The notes below the pieces were generated by a model. That model was given only the letters and a program-made list of their open reading frames with translations. It was not told the DNA's origin and ran no database searches. A stretch of DNA of 64,000 nt from Streptomyces sp. NBC_01549 (GTDB lineage Bacteria; Actinomycetota; Actinomycetes; Streptomycetales; Streptomycetaceae), in contig NZ_JAPEPW010000003.1 of NCBI RefSeq assembly GCF_026339955.1, forward strand, positions 806,001 through 870,000, given 5' to 3'. Each line of letters opens with the position of its first letter. Within the stretch, counting starts at the first letter, position 1. Of this stretch, positions 26,301 through 32,605 are shown in pieces. Both the position numbers and the translations under genes were made by a program.

Positions 26301-27788
26301 CTCTTGATGTCTGACAGAGGCGCACCGGCCTCCACCGCGTTCCGCGGCCCGGCCCGTATTCCGGTCTGGGAACTACTCGACAGCCAGGGCCGCCACGCCG
26401 GATTCTCCTTCGCCGAGGACCGGTTGCACACTCCGCCATCCGCTCCGCACAGTGTCAAGGGCATCCTCTACCTCGCACAGGTGCCGGGGCCGGACGGCCG
26501 TACCCAGTGGAGAAAGACGGAGGGGGACTCCCTGGAGTTGCCTGATAGTTTTCACGCGGCGAGATTCGAGATCGTCCGCATCCACGGGCAACGCACATTC
26601 GCCCGCTTGAGCGACGGCACGCGCGTTTTCGCCGATGAGCTGTTCGCTCGACTGAGCGAAGAACCGGCCTTCCGCGCCCTCCCGGAGGGTTGTTCCATCC
26701 TCCTCGAAACCTGCCGGGCCGCCGTGGACGACGACCCGGCCCATCCCAGCGGGGAGGAGAACCTCGCACTTGGGCTGGCCAACGCTTTCAAGGGTGACGT
26801 CTGGGCTTCGACCACCCTCATGGGGAGCGATGAGGACCCCGAGTTCCCCTTCCACATGGCCAAAACGGACAGCAACGGGCTGGTGGGCGATTTCACCCGC
26901 ACTCGCCCCGACCCCACGCCCGATGAACTCGACTACATCGCACGTTCCGTCGGCATCCACCAGGACCCCGGACCCGTCCCCTCCGAGCGGCGCTCCCACG
27001 CCCTGGGTCTGGTCCGCCTCGGGCGCCGGATAATCCCCGAAGACGACGCGGACACCTTTGTCGGCACTCTCAGAGCAATCGAGGTCACCCCTGTACTCCG
27101 CCCCCTGACCGGCGAGTTGATCTTGGACCTGGGGGGCGTCGACGAGATGATCGGTACCGCCTACGGCCTGGCCCCCACCGCCGTCATCACCCCGGAGTTC
27201 CGACGCGAGATGATCCGGGTGATGGCCGAGAACTACATCAGGGCCGACTACCCGGAGCCCCCGCTCGCGCGGCCCTCGAACGGAACCCGGGCCGTTTCCC
27301 GCATCGTCGACGCCCAGTTCAACGGGGAACCGGCACCACGTACGACGCCCGGAAGGGCCGCGCCAGGGACGAGTAGCCGCGAGGATGCCGCCTGGATCGC
27401 CCTCAACGTCAGCCGCCTGTCCAAGCTCGTCCCTGCCGGCGGCGCGGATGTCGTACGCGAGGTACTGAAACTGGACGCTGACAACGAGGTGACCGCGGCA
27501 GAGCGTGAGACGGTTTGGAACGCGATGCTCGACGCCCGCCGCGCCGGTAGGGCTGACACCGCCCTGAGCAGTATCCAGACACTGCGAGATGAGTACCTGC
27601 TCACCCGGCGCGCGGCGGCGCTTCCCCCGGGTCAGGGAGGGCGCGCAAGCCTCCCTGCCGTTCAGCCGCTGCCCGCCCTCACCGTGGAGTCCGGCCTCGG
27701 ATCCACCGGCCGGCCCCCGCGCACCTTCCCGGTACCTCCGCGTCCGGAGACACGGCCGTTGCGCGAACCCGAGGGTCCACTGCCTTGA
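14328..27788 (+). CDS. Giant modular protein, 4486 codons, with OmpA-like, caspase-like ('lonely Cys') modules and a long helical repeat array
   Basis: The open frame runs from 14328 (true start probably 11441) to TGA at 27788. By residue of this frame: about 1-830 is helical with Gly-rich linkers. About 884-1004 has an OmpA-like pattern (IEITGYG, then RARAVHELF). About 1160-1255 is an alpha/beta module (RIVLAVPF, ELPRKLADATGRIVWAH). His1372 (VGHG) and Cys1419 (LSVCFGG) form a caspase-like pair. A second alpha/beta module lies at about 1790-1880. About 2385-3570 is an array of short helices often headed by Asp-Pro or Asn-Pro. A final module carries His4086 (RIHGQR) and Cys4129 (LLETCRA). I link it to the giant actinobacterial 'lonely Cys domain' proteins. 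Cysteine-peptidase activity and export with the 11017 protein are inference. No immunity gene follows; an integrase stump does. Confidence 0.7.
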   Translation: MEFLRKLHQDLEPLFAVPRGAEAFFSPVHEGAPDAAGNAGPWQSAQARMAGERGAEMVEAERGAGRLRRFEERFGQWANERFATGWEPLSGPAAGSGGLEHRIGGGPAPSLSAAGMSHETLGRVYETATRQVGRDLDDGSGLDRLDTEGGLHRYLDELWVSAHTVTEAGRVLREEFARWRDSAGPDERAWLDGGPGPGPTPGPAFFGAGVGVGSTPGSTSTSTSGAGAVGGAGRERLEGGGGGAWSGGEKPPADRVFEAAERAFERMVRREVEPLLTSAAMSAGPRLLAGEITRAVDRLLGGGGRAAGESPAAVPGVRRAVERAVRGLGSRLPRVREVFERAAADERARQAAADHFEVVADRLTYGPRGWARLPDPASSSGGPGWELSAGGRERLRREWLDEADTDRQKIFGDPGGPGGPGGLGGLGGPGGLGGLGVVGSDGGRGRAGAERRWQEVRAARERELPGRLELQSRKEDAAHQVVDAVREAAESGDWRRALNGLGREFRDLFPLGDHAAGVEVRRDAARSLGETLHQALDQWAAAGPAGRESGAADRIIARHLRPEDVGRRVALAAVRRSETDKARAEAVAAAAGDPRAVGDAVDRFVDTHADRVAELFDRHFAAGQASGRIDAVAVAGWRAGRKRLTEGLGHHLAFEFDATHGIGRWAQGTREAADGRHIDDENYDRIAATTRKDWFETYNRLFAGHLGPNGLDTGKWLLHEETNANRFRRDPDAGTPAHPDAPEPPHNAAPLAAVPHRDTDRTAGEPDPARRPDPAAVTVADDVIASVQPGSRVGLAGSPTQNGSRPSSAANIRVPADGGFDPPRMLRSGPEHSFSGRERADGSELVLGLSGVGAGMPGLEVPVRDAGGGEPVSAALVAGPPAALPRLSLVRFDEGETGLSEDRQNDIQGLAWDVAEAGLRNRRAGAPLPDIEITGYGADSGRERVRSVEKRGFRRARAVHELFVDGLDLALGSLQPNVPAGPQRLTSKDFSIAQKNGRAWVPARGASAGSSKVGSPADPSPQATIAVTSPGHAAAVEILDVLRGGDGELGGGRFDVDAVARRVLHLSPHVRVDEETRGELYELVERAAAVGRASGLVTLGVFHLEEEGILAQEDRSQHFTVSGSRMPGLNWTGPAVTELRSTSVADLTHDQRGGFSSAGDPELAPWPLGVTPYVVLAEGRHDTVTARMPDGTMVRLGVDEFVELVARDPALRGRPAQARIVLAVPFAGDRYLELPRKLADATGRIVWAHSGRVQRHPDPGADTTIAVVRQDGQPHGSWIEVAPGLAPDADDSAPGWHREVLSQPIISTLTGRQIGRSLFHPGELAGQREDTYSRLDRMTHFAHYNPVTRTYSAILPLPDLGPTDKAYHLVGHGMPGKLLLPLEDGGTKLADRREAGQWLRRRKSLSSRPSDHFIDLSVCFGGADEDEDAQESTDQSTFTRFAADSLADDALSFARALANITRRRVRASYGMQGTTRSRDHRVLFTDERGRRWWWETSRPEPDEAELDRLAERAWFEGEPSPARRRARTLRLVRALRLHFGHDIEDAADYATLMSGAAAVDNMWHGDADLSPTGPFSLDLLQRVIAAHPQAPAGSDAQVSRWVLAAATDAWQSGSARSVSQFVDLPVLRSAARWLQDTAAVQVAATVLRPSASGGLDTTGRARMFWARVKALETLPTHGPDANAYITKVLHQEPADHVNDELRDDALTLLTRGFALGRDMDEADVAAAYDLEDLGAFDLSDRRTTMGSATGHGRAWDGAADVQPDLGTFRTPGGTVDAPWAGKDAAGRDQLVPYLVRASVNPQFDDHVDVVFGGKAYRVPATEFAELLAADPALGRLTLETPVLLALDGPGKPTPALATSVAQRLGRSVWWGPFPVDLSGTNAAGAPVLTLTDPRATRTTTHWHLTRPTDPAGTNDADTPVPASGAPQAGTTTTPHPDFRGPIARQGSPAPLAFAAPGPSHPLSFQPRRQEVADRGPQVLWRGGLPQGDIPPSVAAGDHPWTLDYPPVEGGRVFGAAFFPQGDWQRLADPHLALRNVTHVEQWPADPLRPGRLRAPAEIKPLPVTVDDGAFVITYQGSLTSRVHALRVPEAALAILLIPVVKASEYEQYDATDTHDAATEIANLFDIPVHYSDGGTNVTREGSYGTAKIQQWPTREGDPPPWRTVMPTGQPREGVSRPAVFAVQPAGHVHDRPHTSVNSGDVTAGRGRPVLEAGPVAGPSRSGPEASHGGLSSDENGTLRTATPQRGDGHPAPLWHEGVPTDDPRVAEAVERIGRLSGEHRDALLAEAGGLMGAPLVAGREPAQEELRRAYRAALVEVADALLPESGVADVLRTEGTDRALEIAKERGFPKLSESRGGGKRRKAASGAGEGAGGASTAQQGVGRIAAPTEVFAQPGPQVKAELARVAGEFTPGAGNVARMGLAQRLQDAVLLSGWYEGWPVRQVASLLHADRQWMNKQEDRESLAWMLRPEHVHVLKALAHTKVVGALRGRPQLVTALAASDSFLEQMENISERGAREIIDHPEYLDPLVKMDATARDDLFKDWTWAALVLRYPELTYAFGGRADLLKHVLHSTLLAESASKSSAFLQALVDRSDPLLMEELSYEIPLTLAILETVEVEGLTAGLYRDVLENKPLRESLRRHGNLALALFRVPALLKAALADTWVVDGLARSPMLGQVIWENPGFAERIARSRELFEAATENPGVAEFLSRDPRHFDRLKNDAELLLALRQASPGDRSAAVSRGVPVADPALEIILAQPEWAAAADADPEMKRVLRLTPNLLSAPHEYRQLLRETHLHPDIREGSILLAPGLLRAAVTHPWLAPCLSLEAGSSEAHLTGELSRFLRRLPMLGDLIYRSPSAVFAAWASPALRAKLSRLNLMVEQIGDDDRLPAGFLAFNSVSENVKSMNADVYGLLMADEAALLRLLRRNDSAASAFSEKVFGSLGSDESKSMLRALADLPEILMTSAHWEMLFGNRELLSALGSPEHAAARDLLLSKPAVFAEAIARPGFTDALERDSFREELAKLVERKRRGKGYVTALEAAVKATGAAVLSPEGVPFNETDRALAGVFDTASLADAEALVRERVSGPETDRLLNAVRDVWQDEMLLRVARKSSGVAALLLRSSELGPTLRARPLLEKSLTETSSSLLSLLGQSETMLRALRSNDGFYTLLMSGSLTPYLADPSEMQVYLDNPYWGLVFMRAELPSSVCGSVIQSTTLFGLVQGSKVLSKAALDESPVIEILHSHRDLAVTLAALPPGAASDVLLAAVAGSPTLAQALARDPGRLTAALKRVPGLADHLATHGDFSEDPEHYVNILTNDVLLDKLVAYPGQVATLFSGKTSEPAVTAARVPDLVAALHKDPALAGVLRRDPQVRELVRQQPEIALDLANADPGGLAGPHGLRVALGSVQGLAEAMIQDPQLGKDLRHSPHALPALMRNRALLTPTQPGDVMLWHAVVHNPVLAQALTPRTLHGLRRHPELVKVLAAYGDDLSPAGMDAASLAGLLADSGLCHVLNSSQELAGRFLTTPDWYRRALRDPGFVPALQALAAKDRETLLAAVDDPSGQRLLRATDAQAAGPATPQPPRPAATAARGPAGARTRRPAQPGKTATATATVAATRNTATEATPRTVSEPALAGTARRSPLAEALERAPEVMELIEGGQGAAVMQGLARHPQLLPLVVSAPALVEELTQDPGRLTSYRFDSSEAGLDKFDKDFQDYLDSLGVILEGAARKLVRDSTYPAWSQAVAERDAQAQHTQRERVRRLTAFRVNDPRTWEHSGRIVHADRLRRDVFTQAQSDTLADLAAGRTAPREGRAAVQAHIALHAHLDSGSNGVSFTYVLADDGLVDLLAYAISTHRNGNSYRWEGAGGHPVKGPLDIGVVSNDPAMTASKRLATTPPPPEPAPTRTPGHARTTPQDTTAQDLVTALTRYRDGITALQHAQNINDTNARNRATQTAERSITLAVQALHELGLTPRTPQDRTRSAQTNAILLMSDRGAPASTAFRGPARIPVWELLDSQGRHAGFSFAEDRLHTPPSAPHSVKGILYLAQVPGPDGRTQWRKTEGDSLELPDSFHAARFEIVRIHGQRTFARLSDGTRVFADELFARLSEEPAFRALPEGCSILLETCRAAVDDDPAHPSGEENLALGLANAFKGDVWASTTLMGSDEDPEFPFHMAKTDSNGLVGDFTRTRPDPTPDELDYIARSVGIHQDPGPVPSERRSHALGLVRLGRRIIPEDDADTFVGTLRAIEVTPVLRPLTGELILDLGGVDEMIGTAYGLAPTAVITPEFRREMIRVMAENYIRADYPEPPLARPSNGTRAVSRIVDAQFNGEPAPRTTPGRAAPGTSSREDAAWIALNVSRLSKLVPAGGADVVREVLKLDADNEVTAAERETVWNAMLDARRAGRADTALSSIQTLRDEYLLTRRAAALPPGQGGRASLPAVQPLPALTVESGLGSTGRPPRTFPVPPRPETRPLREPEGPLP

Positions 27789-27816
27789 TTCTGGGGGATC
27801 GACCCGTGGGTTCGCG

Positions 27817-28420
27817 TCAAGACAAGGGTCGGGTCTCGGCGGCCTGCTCCAGGAGGGCCCGTGCTGAGTCCGCGTAGCGGATGGCGGTCTTCTCGTCGAT
27901 GCCGAAGACGAGGGACAGGTGGAGTGGGTCGGGTCCGTGGATCAGGGCTTCTTCGAGTTGGCGGTCGACGCGGAGTCGCTCCAGGGGCGCGGATAGGTTG
28001 CGGGTGGCCCGGGTGGTCCAGAGCTTGCCCGCCGGCCCGAGTTCGACGGCCTTCTTCTGGGTGATCAGCAGGTGTGGGTTGGCGGTGTTCGGCCAGCGGG
28101 TTCGGCGGTGGTCGAGCCAGTCCAGGACAGCCTGGCGGGTGAGGTCGTCGAGCGGGCGGACGTGACCGGCGACGGTGATTCGCCCGTTGCCGAGATCCAC
28201 GTCGTCCAACTGCATCGTTCGGATCATCTTCGGCCGTGCCGCGTGGACGGCGGCCAGGGCAGTGATCAGCTTGATGTCCGGAGTGGTCGCGCTGGCGACC
28301 GCCTGGTCGATGTCCGCTTGCCCCAGGGGCTGGGCGACGCCGCCAGCCTGCCGGGGGACACGGATCCGTTGGGGGGACCTGTCCACCACTCGGGGACAGG
28401 TGACATGTGAACCTTCCCCT
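27817..28420 (-). pseudogene. Tyrosine-recombinase/integrase-like C-terminal stump
   Basis: On the minus strand, about 195 residues resemble the C-terminal half of Streptomyces phage-type integrases. They run from QADIDQAVASATTPDIKL through MIRTMQLDDVDLGNGRITV to HLSLVFGIDEKTAIRYADSA, the last holding the candidate nucleophile Tyr. The N-terminal half is cut off at 28420 by the left end of the IS3 element. No start codon remains, so it is not functional. It converges on the giant gene, with 28 bases between the two stops. It may mark an old integrated element, possibly related to the tRNA-like scar at 10483-10510. Confidence 0.65.
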
Positions 28421-28474
28421 TGATCGTGGACACCTGGAGACTGGGACCTGAGGTTCCAGAGGAAGTAGCACCAG

Positions 28475-28774
28475 GTGGGAAGCAAGTACACGAAGCGGTA
28501 CACCGAGGAGTTCAAGCGGGACGCGATCGCGCTCGTCGACTCCTCGGGCAAGACGGTCACTGCGGTCGCGAGGGAGCTCGGCATCAGCTCCGAATCCTTG
28601 CGCGGCTGGTACCGCAAGGCCAAGACGGACCGGGGCGAGGGCACTCCCGGCGAGTTGACCAGTGCCGAGCGCGAGGAGCTCAAGCGGCTGCGCAAGGAGA
28701 ACCGCGAACAGCAGCAGACGATCGAGATCCTGAAAAAAGCGACCGCCTTCTTCGTGAAGGAGAACGACCGGTGA
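28475..28774 (+). CDS. IS3-family transposase OrfA
   Basis: 99 residues from the GTG at 28475, read MGSKYTKRYTEEFKRDAIAL. A helix-turn-helix (about residues 25-50: TVTAVARELGISSESLRGWY) binds the element ends. A leucine-zipper-like coiled coil follows (about 60-95, EELKRLRKENREQQQTIEIL). The stop overlaps the GTG of orfB by two bases (GTGA at 28771). This is the usual arrangement for production of OrfB, or of an OrfAB fusion by frameshifting. It is intact. Confidence 0.9.
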   Translation: MGSKYTKRYTEEFKRDAIALVDSSGKTVTAVARELGISSESLRGWYRKAKTDRGEGTPGELTSAEREELKRLRKENREQQQTIEILKKATAFFVKENDR

Positions 28775-31700
28775 GCGAGTTGTACCGGTTCATCCATGCG
28801 GAGAAGGCGAACTACCCGATCGTTCTGCTGTGCCGGGTGCTGCATGTGGCCCGCTCCTCCTACTACGCCTGGCGCGAGGGCGAGGCCGCCCGTCGTGCCC
28901 GGCAGTCCGCCGACGACGCGCTCGCGCACGAGATCACGGTGCTGCACCTCGCTTCCCGCCGCACCTACGGCGTTCCGCGCATCCACGCCGAGCTGCGGCG
29001 CCTGGGGCGGCAGGTGAACCGCAAGCGCATCGCCCGCGTGATGCGCGAGCGCGACATCCGAGGCGTCACCCGGCGCAAGCACCGCTCGCTGACCCGGCCG
29101 GACAAGAAGGCGACGCCGGCCCCGGACCTGATCGGCCGCGATTTCCACGCCGAGCGTCCCGGCACCAAGCTGGTCGGCGACATCACCTATCTGGTGCGCC
29201 GTGAGGCGCTTTGTCGTATCCCCTATGCAGTAGGGAGGAACTTGGAGGAACGTTCTTAGGTCGCCCGGCTTACCCGGACGCGAAAGCGCGAAGGGGACCA
29301 GAGCATGCCGGGGAAGCGGTGACCGTCCGGAGGTGTCCAGGGCGGGGTGTCGCAAGACCTGCGCGATATGGCCAAGGCTTGATTGCTTGAAGTCCAATCT
29401 CCAGCGGCGTAAGTGATCGCCCGTCGGAATGACGCTTGAAACCGACGCCTCGTCATGTTTCGGAATGGCAGATAGTCCGGGGCAACCTCCATGACGGTGG
29501 CACCGCCCAGCGAGGGCGGCCAAGGGGATGAGTGGGCGGCCTGTGTCGCGCTCGATACGTACGACGAAGACGTACCGCGGGATCGCCTACGGGGCGCGAG
29601 CCCTATGGCGACGGAGTGCTCGTAGTAGTCGTGGGGGTCACGTCCCACCAAGGGGGCCGGGAAAGCCGGCCGCAGGGCGAAGGGGCACAGGTAGTCCAGA
29701 CGTCCAGTGAAGGGAGGTATGCGTAATGCAAAACGCCGGAACGGTGCTGGACGTCATCCGCAAGCGAGGGGAGCGAGGACTGCCGGTGGAAAGGCTCTAT
29801 CGGCAGCTGTTCAACCCTCAGTTGTATCTGCTGGCCTATGGGCGCATCTACGCCAACAAGGGTGCGATGACACCCGGGGTCAGCGCGGAAACCGCAGACG
29901 ACATGTCGCTGGAGAAGATCGACAGCATCATCGACGCCTTACGCGCCGAACGCTACCGATGGTCTCCGGCCCGGCGGGTCTACATCGAGAAGAAGGGATC
30001 AACGAAGAAACGCCCGCTCGGATTGCCGACCTGGTCGGACAAGCTGGTCGCCGAGGCGGTCCGTCTCCTCCTGGAGGCGTACTACGACGTCCAGTTCTCC
30101 GATCGCTCCCACGGTTTCCGCCCCCAACGGGGCTGCCACACCGCGCTGACGGAAGTGGCACGGACCTGGCGGGGAGTGCACTGGTTCATCGAGGGCGACA
30201 TCTCCGACTGCTTCGGCAGCCTGGACCACGAGGTGATGCTCAAGGTTCTGGGAGAGAAAATCCACGATGGCCGGTTCCTGCGGCTGATCAGCCGCATGCT
30301 CAAGGCCGGGTATCTGGAGGACTGGAAGTGGAACGCCACGCTCAGCGGTTCACCGCAGGGCGGGGTGGCTTCCCCGATCCTGTCCAATATCTACCTGGAC
30401 CGACTGGACCGGTTCGTTGAACAGTCCCTGCTGCCGGAATACAACCTCGGGGACCGTCGTCGGCCGAATCCGGCATATCTAACCGTTCAGCACGCGATCG
30501 CGAAGGCACGACGCCACCAGGACCGGGAGGCGGTGCGGGTGTTGCGACACCAGCAGCGTTCCCTGCCCTACGGCGACCCGAACGATCCGAGCTATCGGCG
30601 GTTGCGCTATGTCCGTTACGCCGACGACTTCCTGCTGGGGTTCGCCGGTTCCAAGCGCGAAGCCCAGGACATCACGTCGAAGATCAGGGCCTTCCTGCGT
30701 GAGCAACTCAGGCTGGAATTATCCGAGTCCAAGACGCTGATCACGCACGCCACCAGCCAGGCGGCGCGCTTCCTGGGCTATGAGATCCGGGCTCTGCATG
30801 CCGACACAAAGATCACCGATGGACGTCGGTCGATCAACGGCACACCCGGGCTCTTCGTGCCCGAGCAGGTGATCCGCACCAAGTCCGCGCTCTACAAGAA
30901 GAAGGGAAAACCGGCTCCGCGTGGAGTACTGCTTCACGACGAGGACTTCTCCATCGTCGCGAAGTACCAGGCCGAGTACCGGGGTCTCATCCAGTACTAC
31001 CTCCTCGCCCAGAACGTGCACCGTCTGAGCAAGCTCCACTGGATCATGGAGACCTCATTGCTGAAGACCTTGGCCTGCAAATACCGCAGCACGGTCCGGA
31101 AGATGTCTCGGAAATTCCGGGCAACCGTCGAGACACCGCACGGCCCACGCCGCTGTCTACAGGTCACGGTCGAACGCAAGGAGGGGAAGAAGCCGCTGGT
31201 CGCCCGCTTCGGCGGGATCCCACTCAAACGAGAGCGCACCGCCACGCTCGCCGACGTCCGGCCGGTGACAGCACCCGCCTACAACGAGCTGATCAAACGG
31301 CTCCTGGCCGAGTACTGCGAGCTCTGCGAGACCCGCACGGATCTGGAGGTCCACCACATCCGCCACCTCGCAGACCTCAAACAGCCCGGACGTCGGGACA
31401 AGCCCGCCTGGATCCAGCTCATGGCCCGGAGGAGGCGCAAGACGCTTGTGCTCTGCCGGACTTGCCATGTCTCGGTCCATGCCGGGCGCGTTTCTCAGCC
31501 ACTGCGGACGTGACCGCTGGAGAGCGGAATGCCCGGAAACGGGCACGTTCCGTTCGGGAAGGGGCCGTCGGAAAAGGACCCGTGCCACGGGCACCTCGTC
31601 GGCGGCCTACTTCACCCCACCGCGGAGGGCAGGCTCTACCTCGCCTGCTGGCTGGACCTGGCCACCCGCGAGGTCGTCGGCTATGCCATGGCCGATCACC

Positions 31701-32080
31701 ACCGCGCCGAACTCGTCGTGGACGCCCTGGACATGGCCCATGGCCGGGGTGGGCTGGAGCCGGGCTGTGTGATCCACAGCGATCGCGGCAGCGAGTACAC
31801 ATCGACCCAATTGGGCGCCCGAATGCGGGAGTTGGGGCTTCGGCAGAGCTGCGGGCGCACAGGATCATGTTTCGACAATGCCGCCGCGGAGAGTTTCTGG
31901 GCCCTGCTCAAGGAGGAAATCGGCACCCGGATCTGGCCCGACCGGGCCACCGCCCGCGCCGAGGTCTTCAACTTCATCGAGACCTTCTACAACCGCCGCC
32001 GCCTGCGCAAGCACAAGGTCTTCGGCTACCTCACCCCGGCTGAGACCAGGCAGCGGCATCAACACACCCTCGCGGCCTAG
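28771..32080 (+). CDS. IS3-family transposase OrfB, split by a group II intron
   Basis: Exon 1 is 28771-29193 (141 codons) and exon 2 is 31616-32080 (154 codons plus stop). Together they give a 295-residue integrase-type DDE transposase, the normal length. The first catalytic Asp is in VGDITYL, the last residues of exon 1. The second is in VIHSDRGSEYT and the Glu in NAAAESFWALLKEE. Splicing joins CTG to CCC and restores DITYL-PTAEGRLYLA exactly as in uninterrupted relatives. Without splicing the protein would lack its catalytic core. Exon 1 also carries the HTH_21-like region (RRTYGVPRIHAELRRLG). Confidence 0.85.
29726..31513 (+). CDS. ltrA: Group II intron-encoded reverse transcriptase/maturase with HNH endonuclease
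   Basis: 595 residues. Reverse-transcriptase blocks run from about 60 to 330, with GDISDCFGSLDH holding the first metal-binding Asp, SGSPQGGVASPILSNIYLD, and YVRYADDFLLG as the catalytic YADD box. A maturase (X) domain covers about 400-500 (YYLLAQNVHRLSKLHWIMET region). The C-terminus carries an HNH nuclease with CELCETRTDLEVHHIRHL and a second Cys pair, CRTCH. It promotes splicing of its own intron and retrohoming. AAGGGAGG lies a few bases ahead of the start at 29726. All key residues are present. Confidence 0.92.
   Translation: MQNAGTVLDVIRKRGERGLPVERLYRQLFNPQLYLLAYGRIYANKGAMTPGVSAETADDMSLEKIDSIIDALRAERYRWSPARRVYIEKKGSTKKRPLGLPTWSDKLVAEAVRLLLEAYYDVQFSDRSHGFRPQRGCHTALTEVARTWRGVHWFIEGDISDCFGSLDHEVMLKVLGEKIHDGRFLRLISRMLKAGYLEDWKWNATLSGSPQGGVASPILSNIYLDRLDRFVEQSLLPEYNLGDRRRPNPAYLTVQHAIAKARRHQDREAVRVLRHQQRSLPYGDPNDPSYRRLRYVRYADDFLLGFAGSKREAQDITSKIRAFLREQLRLELSESKTLITHATSQAARFLGYEIRALHADTKITDGRRSINGTPGLFVPEQVIRTKSALYKKKGKPAPRGVLLHDEDFSIVAKYQAEYRGLIQYYLLAQNVHRLSKLHWIMETSLLKTLACKYRSTVRKMSRKFRATVETPHGPRRCLQVTVERKEGKKPLVARFGGIPLKRERTATLADVRPVTAPAYNELIKRLLAEYCELCETRTDLEVHHIRHLADLKQPGRRDKPAWIQLMARRRRKTLVLCRTCHVSVHAGRVSQPLRT
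31522..31555 (+). ncRNA. Group II intron domain V
   Basis: A 34-nt hairpin starts GAGCGGAATGCCCG, has a GAAA loop and ends GGGCACGTTCCGTTC. This is the catalytic domain V shape with its AGC triad near the base. It lies 60 bases before the 3' splice site, as expected. Confidence 0.85.
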
Positions 32081-32107
32081 CCATTACGTGTCCGAGATCA
32101 CGGGGAA

Positions 32108-32512
32108 GCTTCAATCGACGGGTTCTCCGACAAGCTGGACAAGACCACGTTCGCCGGCGTGCCCGTCGCTGAGCTGTCGGGCCTGACCCGCGACGCCAAC
32201 GGGCAGCTGCTCGCTGTGGCCGATGATTCGTACCTGTTCAGCCTCGGCTCCCGGACGAAGGAGCCGGTCTCGGTCCTGCCGCTGACCGGGGCGGCCGGCC
32301 AAAAGGTGGATTCCGAGGCCGTAGTCGTGGACCGGGACGGCACTCGGCTGATCACCGACGAGACCCAGCCGTCCATCTTGCGCTTCACCCGCTCCGGTCA
32401 CGTCCTGGACTGCCTGCCGGTGCCTGACGCCCTCAAGGTGGCGTCGGCCGGGCGGGCCACACACAACCTGACCTTTGAGGGACTGACGCTGCTGCCAGGC
32501 GGGGCGGGCTAG
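32108..32512 (+). pseudogene. Esterase-like phytase fragment, both ends lost
   Basis: The frame reads IDGFSDKLDKTTFAGVPVAE and continues to GRATHNLTFEGLTLLPGG, then stops at 32512. It matches residues about 45-180 of the intact protein at 39475-40536 closely, and belongs to the 'esterase-like activity of phytase' family of extracellular beta-propeller proteins. The 5' end is cut by the IS3 element at 32100, so signal peptide and start are missing. The 3' half is also gone. It may be one side of an old duplication or rearrangement. Confidence 0.75.
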
Positions 32513-32605
32513 CACCGGCTCGTCCTTCGTGTCCCGTGTGGAGCTGGCGGTAGTCAGCTCTTGAGCCGTGCTGGTAGGGAGGCAGCTGCCGCGGTGGCCA
32601 TACGG

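Larger units (their letters stand above)
29194..31615 (+). mobile_element. Group II intron, 2422 bp, with reverse transcriptase
   Basis: The 5' boundary GTGCG at 29194 and the 3' boundary AC at 31614-31615 fit the group II consensus. They are fixed independently by restoration of the host transposase frame. About 530 bases of structured RNA precede the encoded protein. Domain V is at 31522-31555, and a domain VI hairpin follows with a likely branch-point A at 31609, six bases before the last intron base. The intron interrupts the transposase just after its first catalytic Asp region. The RNA and protein parts look complete, so it may be active. Confidence 0.9.
28421..32100 (+). mobile_element. 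IS3-family element carrying a group II intron
   Basis: The left end TGATCGTGGACACC (28421-28434) and the complement of the right end (32087-32100, TGATCTCGGACACG) form imperfect inverted repeats. Inside are overlapping orfA and orfB. OrfB is interrupted by a 2422-bp intron. The flanks show no target duplication, and different truncated genes lie on each side. This suggests recombination or deletion after insertion. Confidence 0.8.

Noticed and set aside
27817..29523. One continuous minus-strand frame of 568 codons joining the integrase stump to the DNA opposite the IS3 genes
   Set aside because: Only the part to 28420 is integrase-like. The rest lies antisense to orfA, orfB and the intron and has no protein character.
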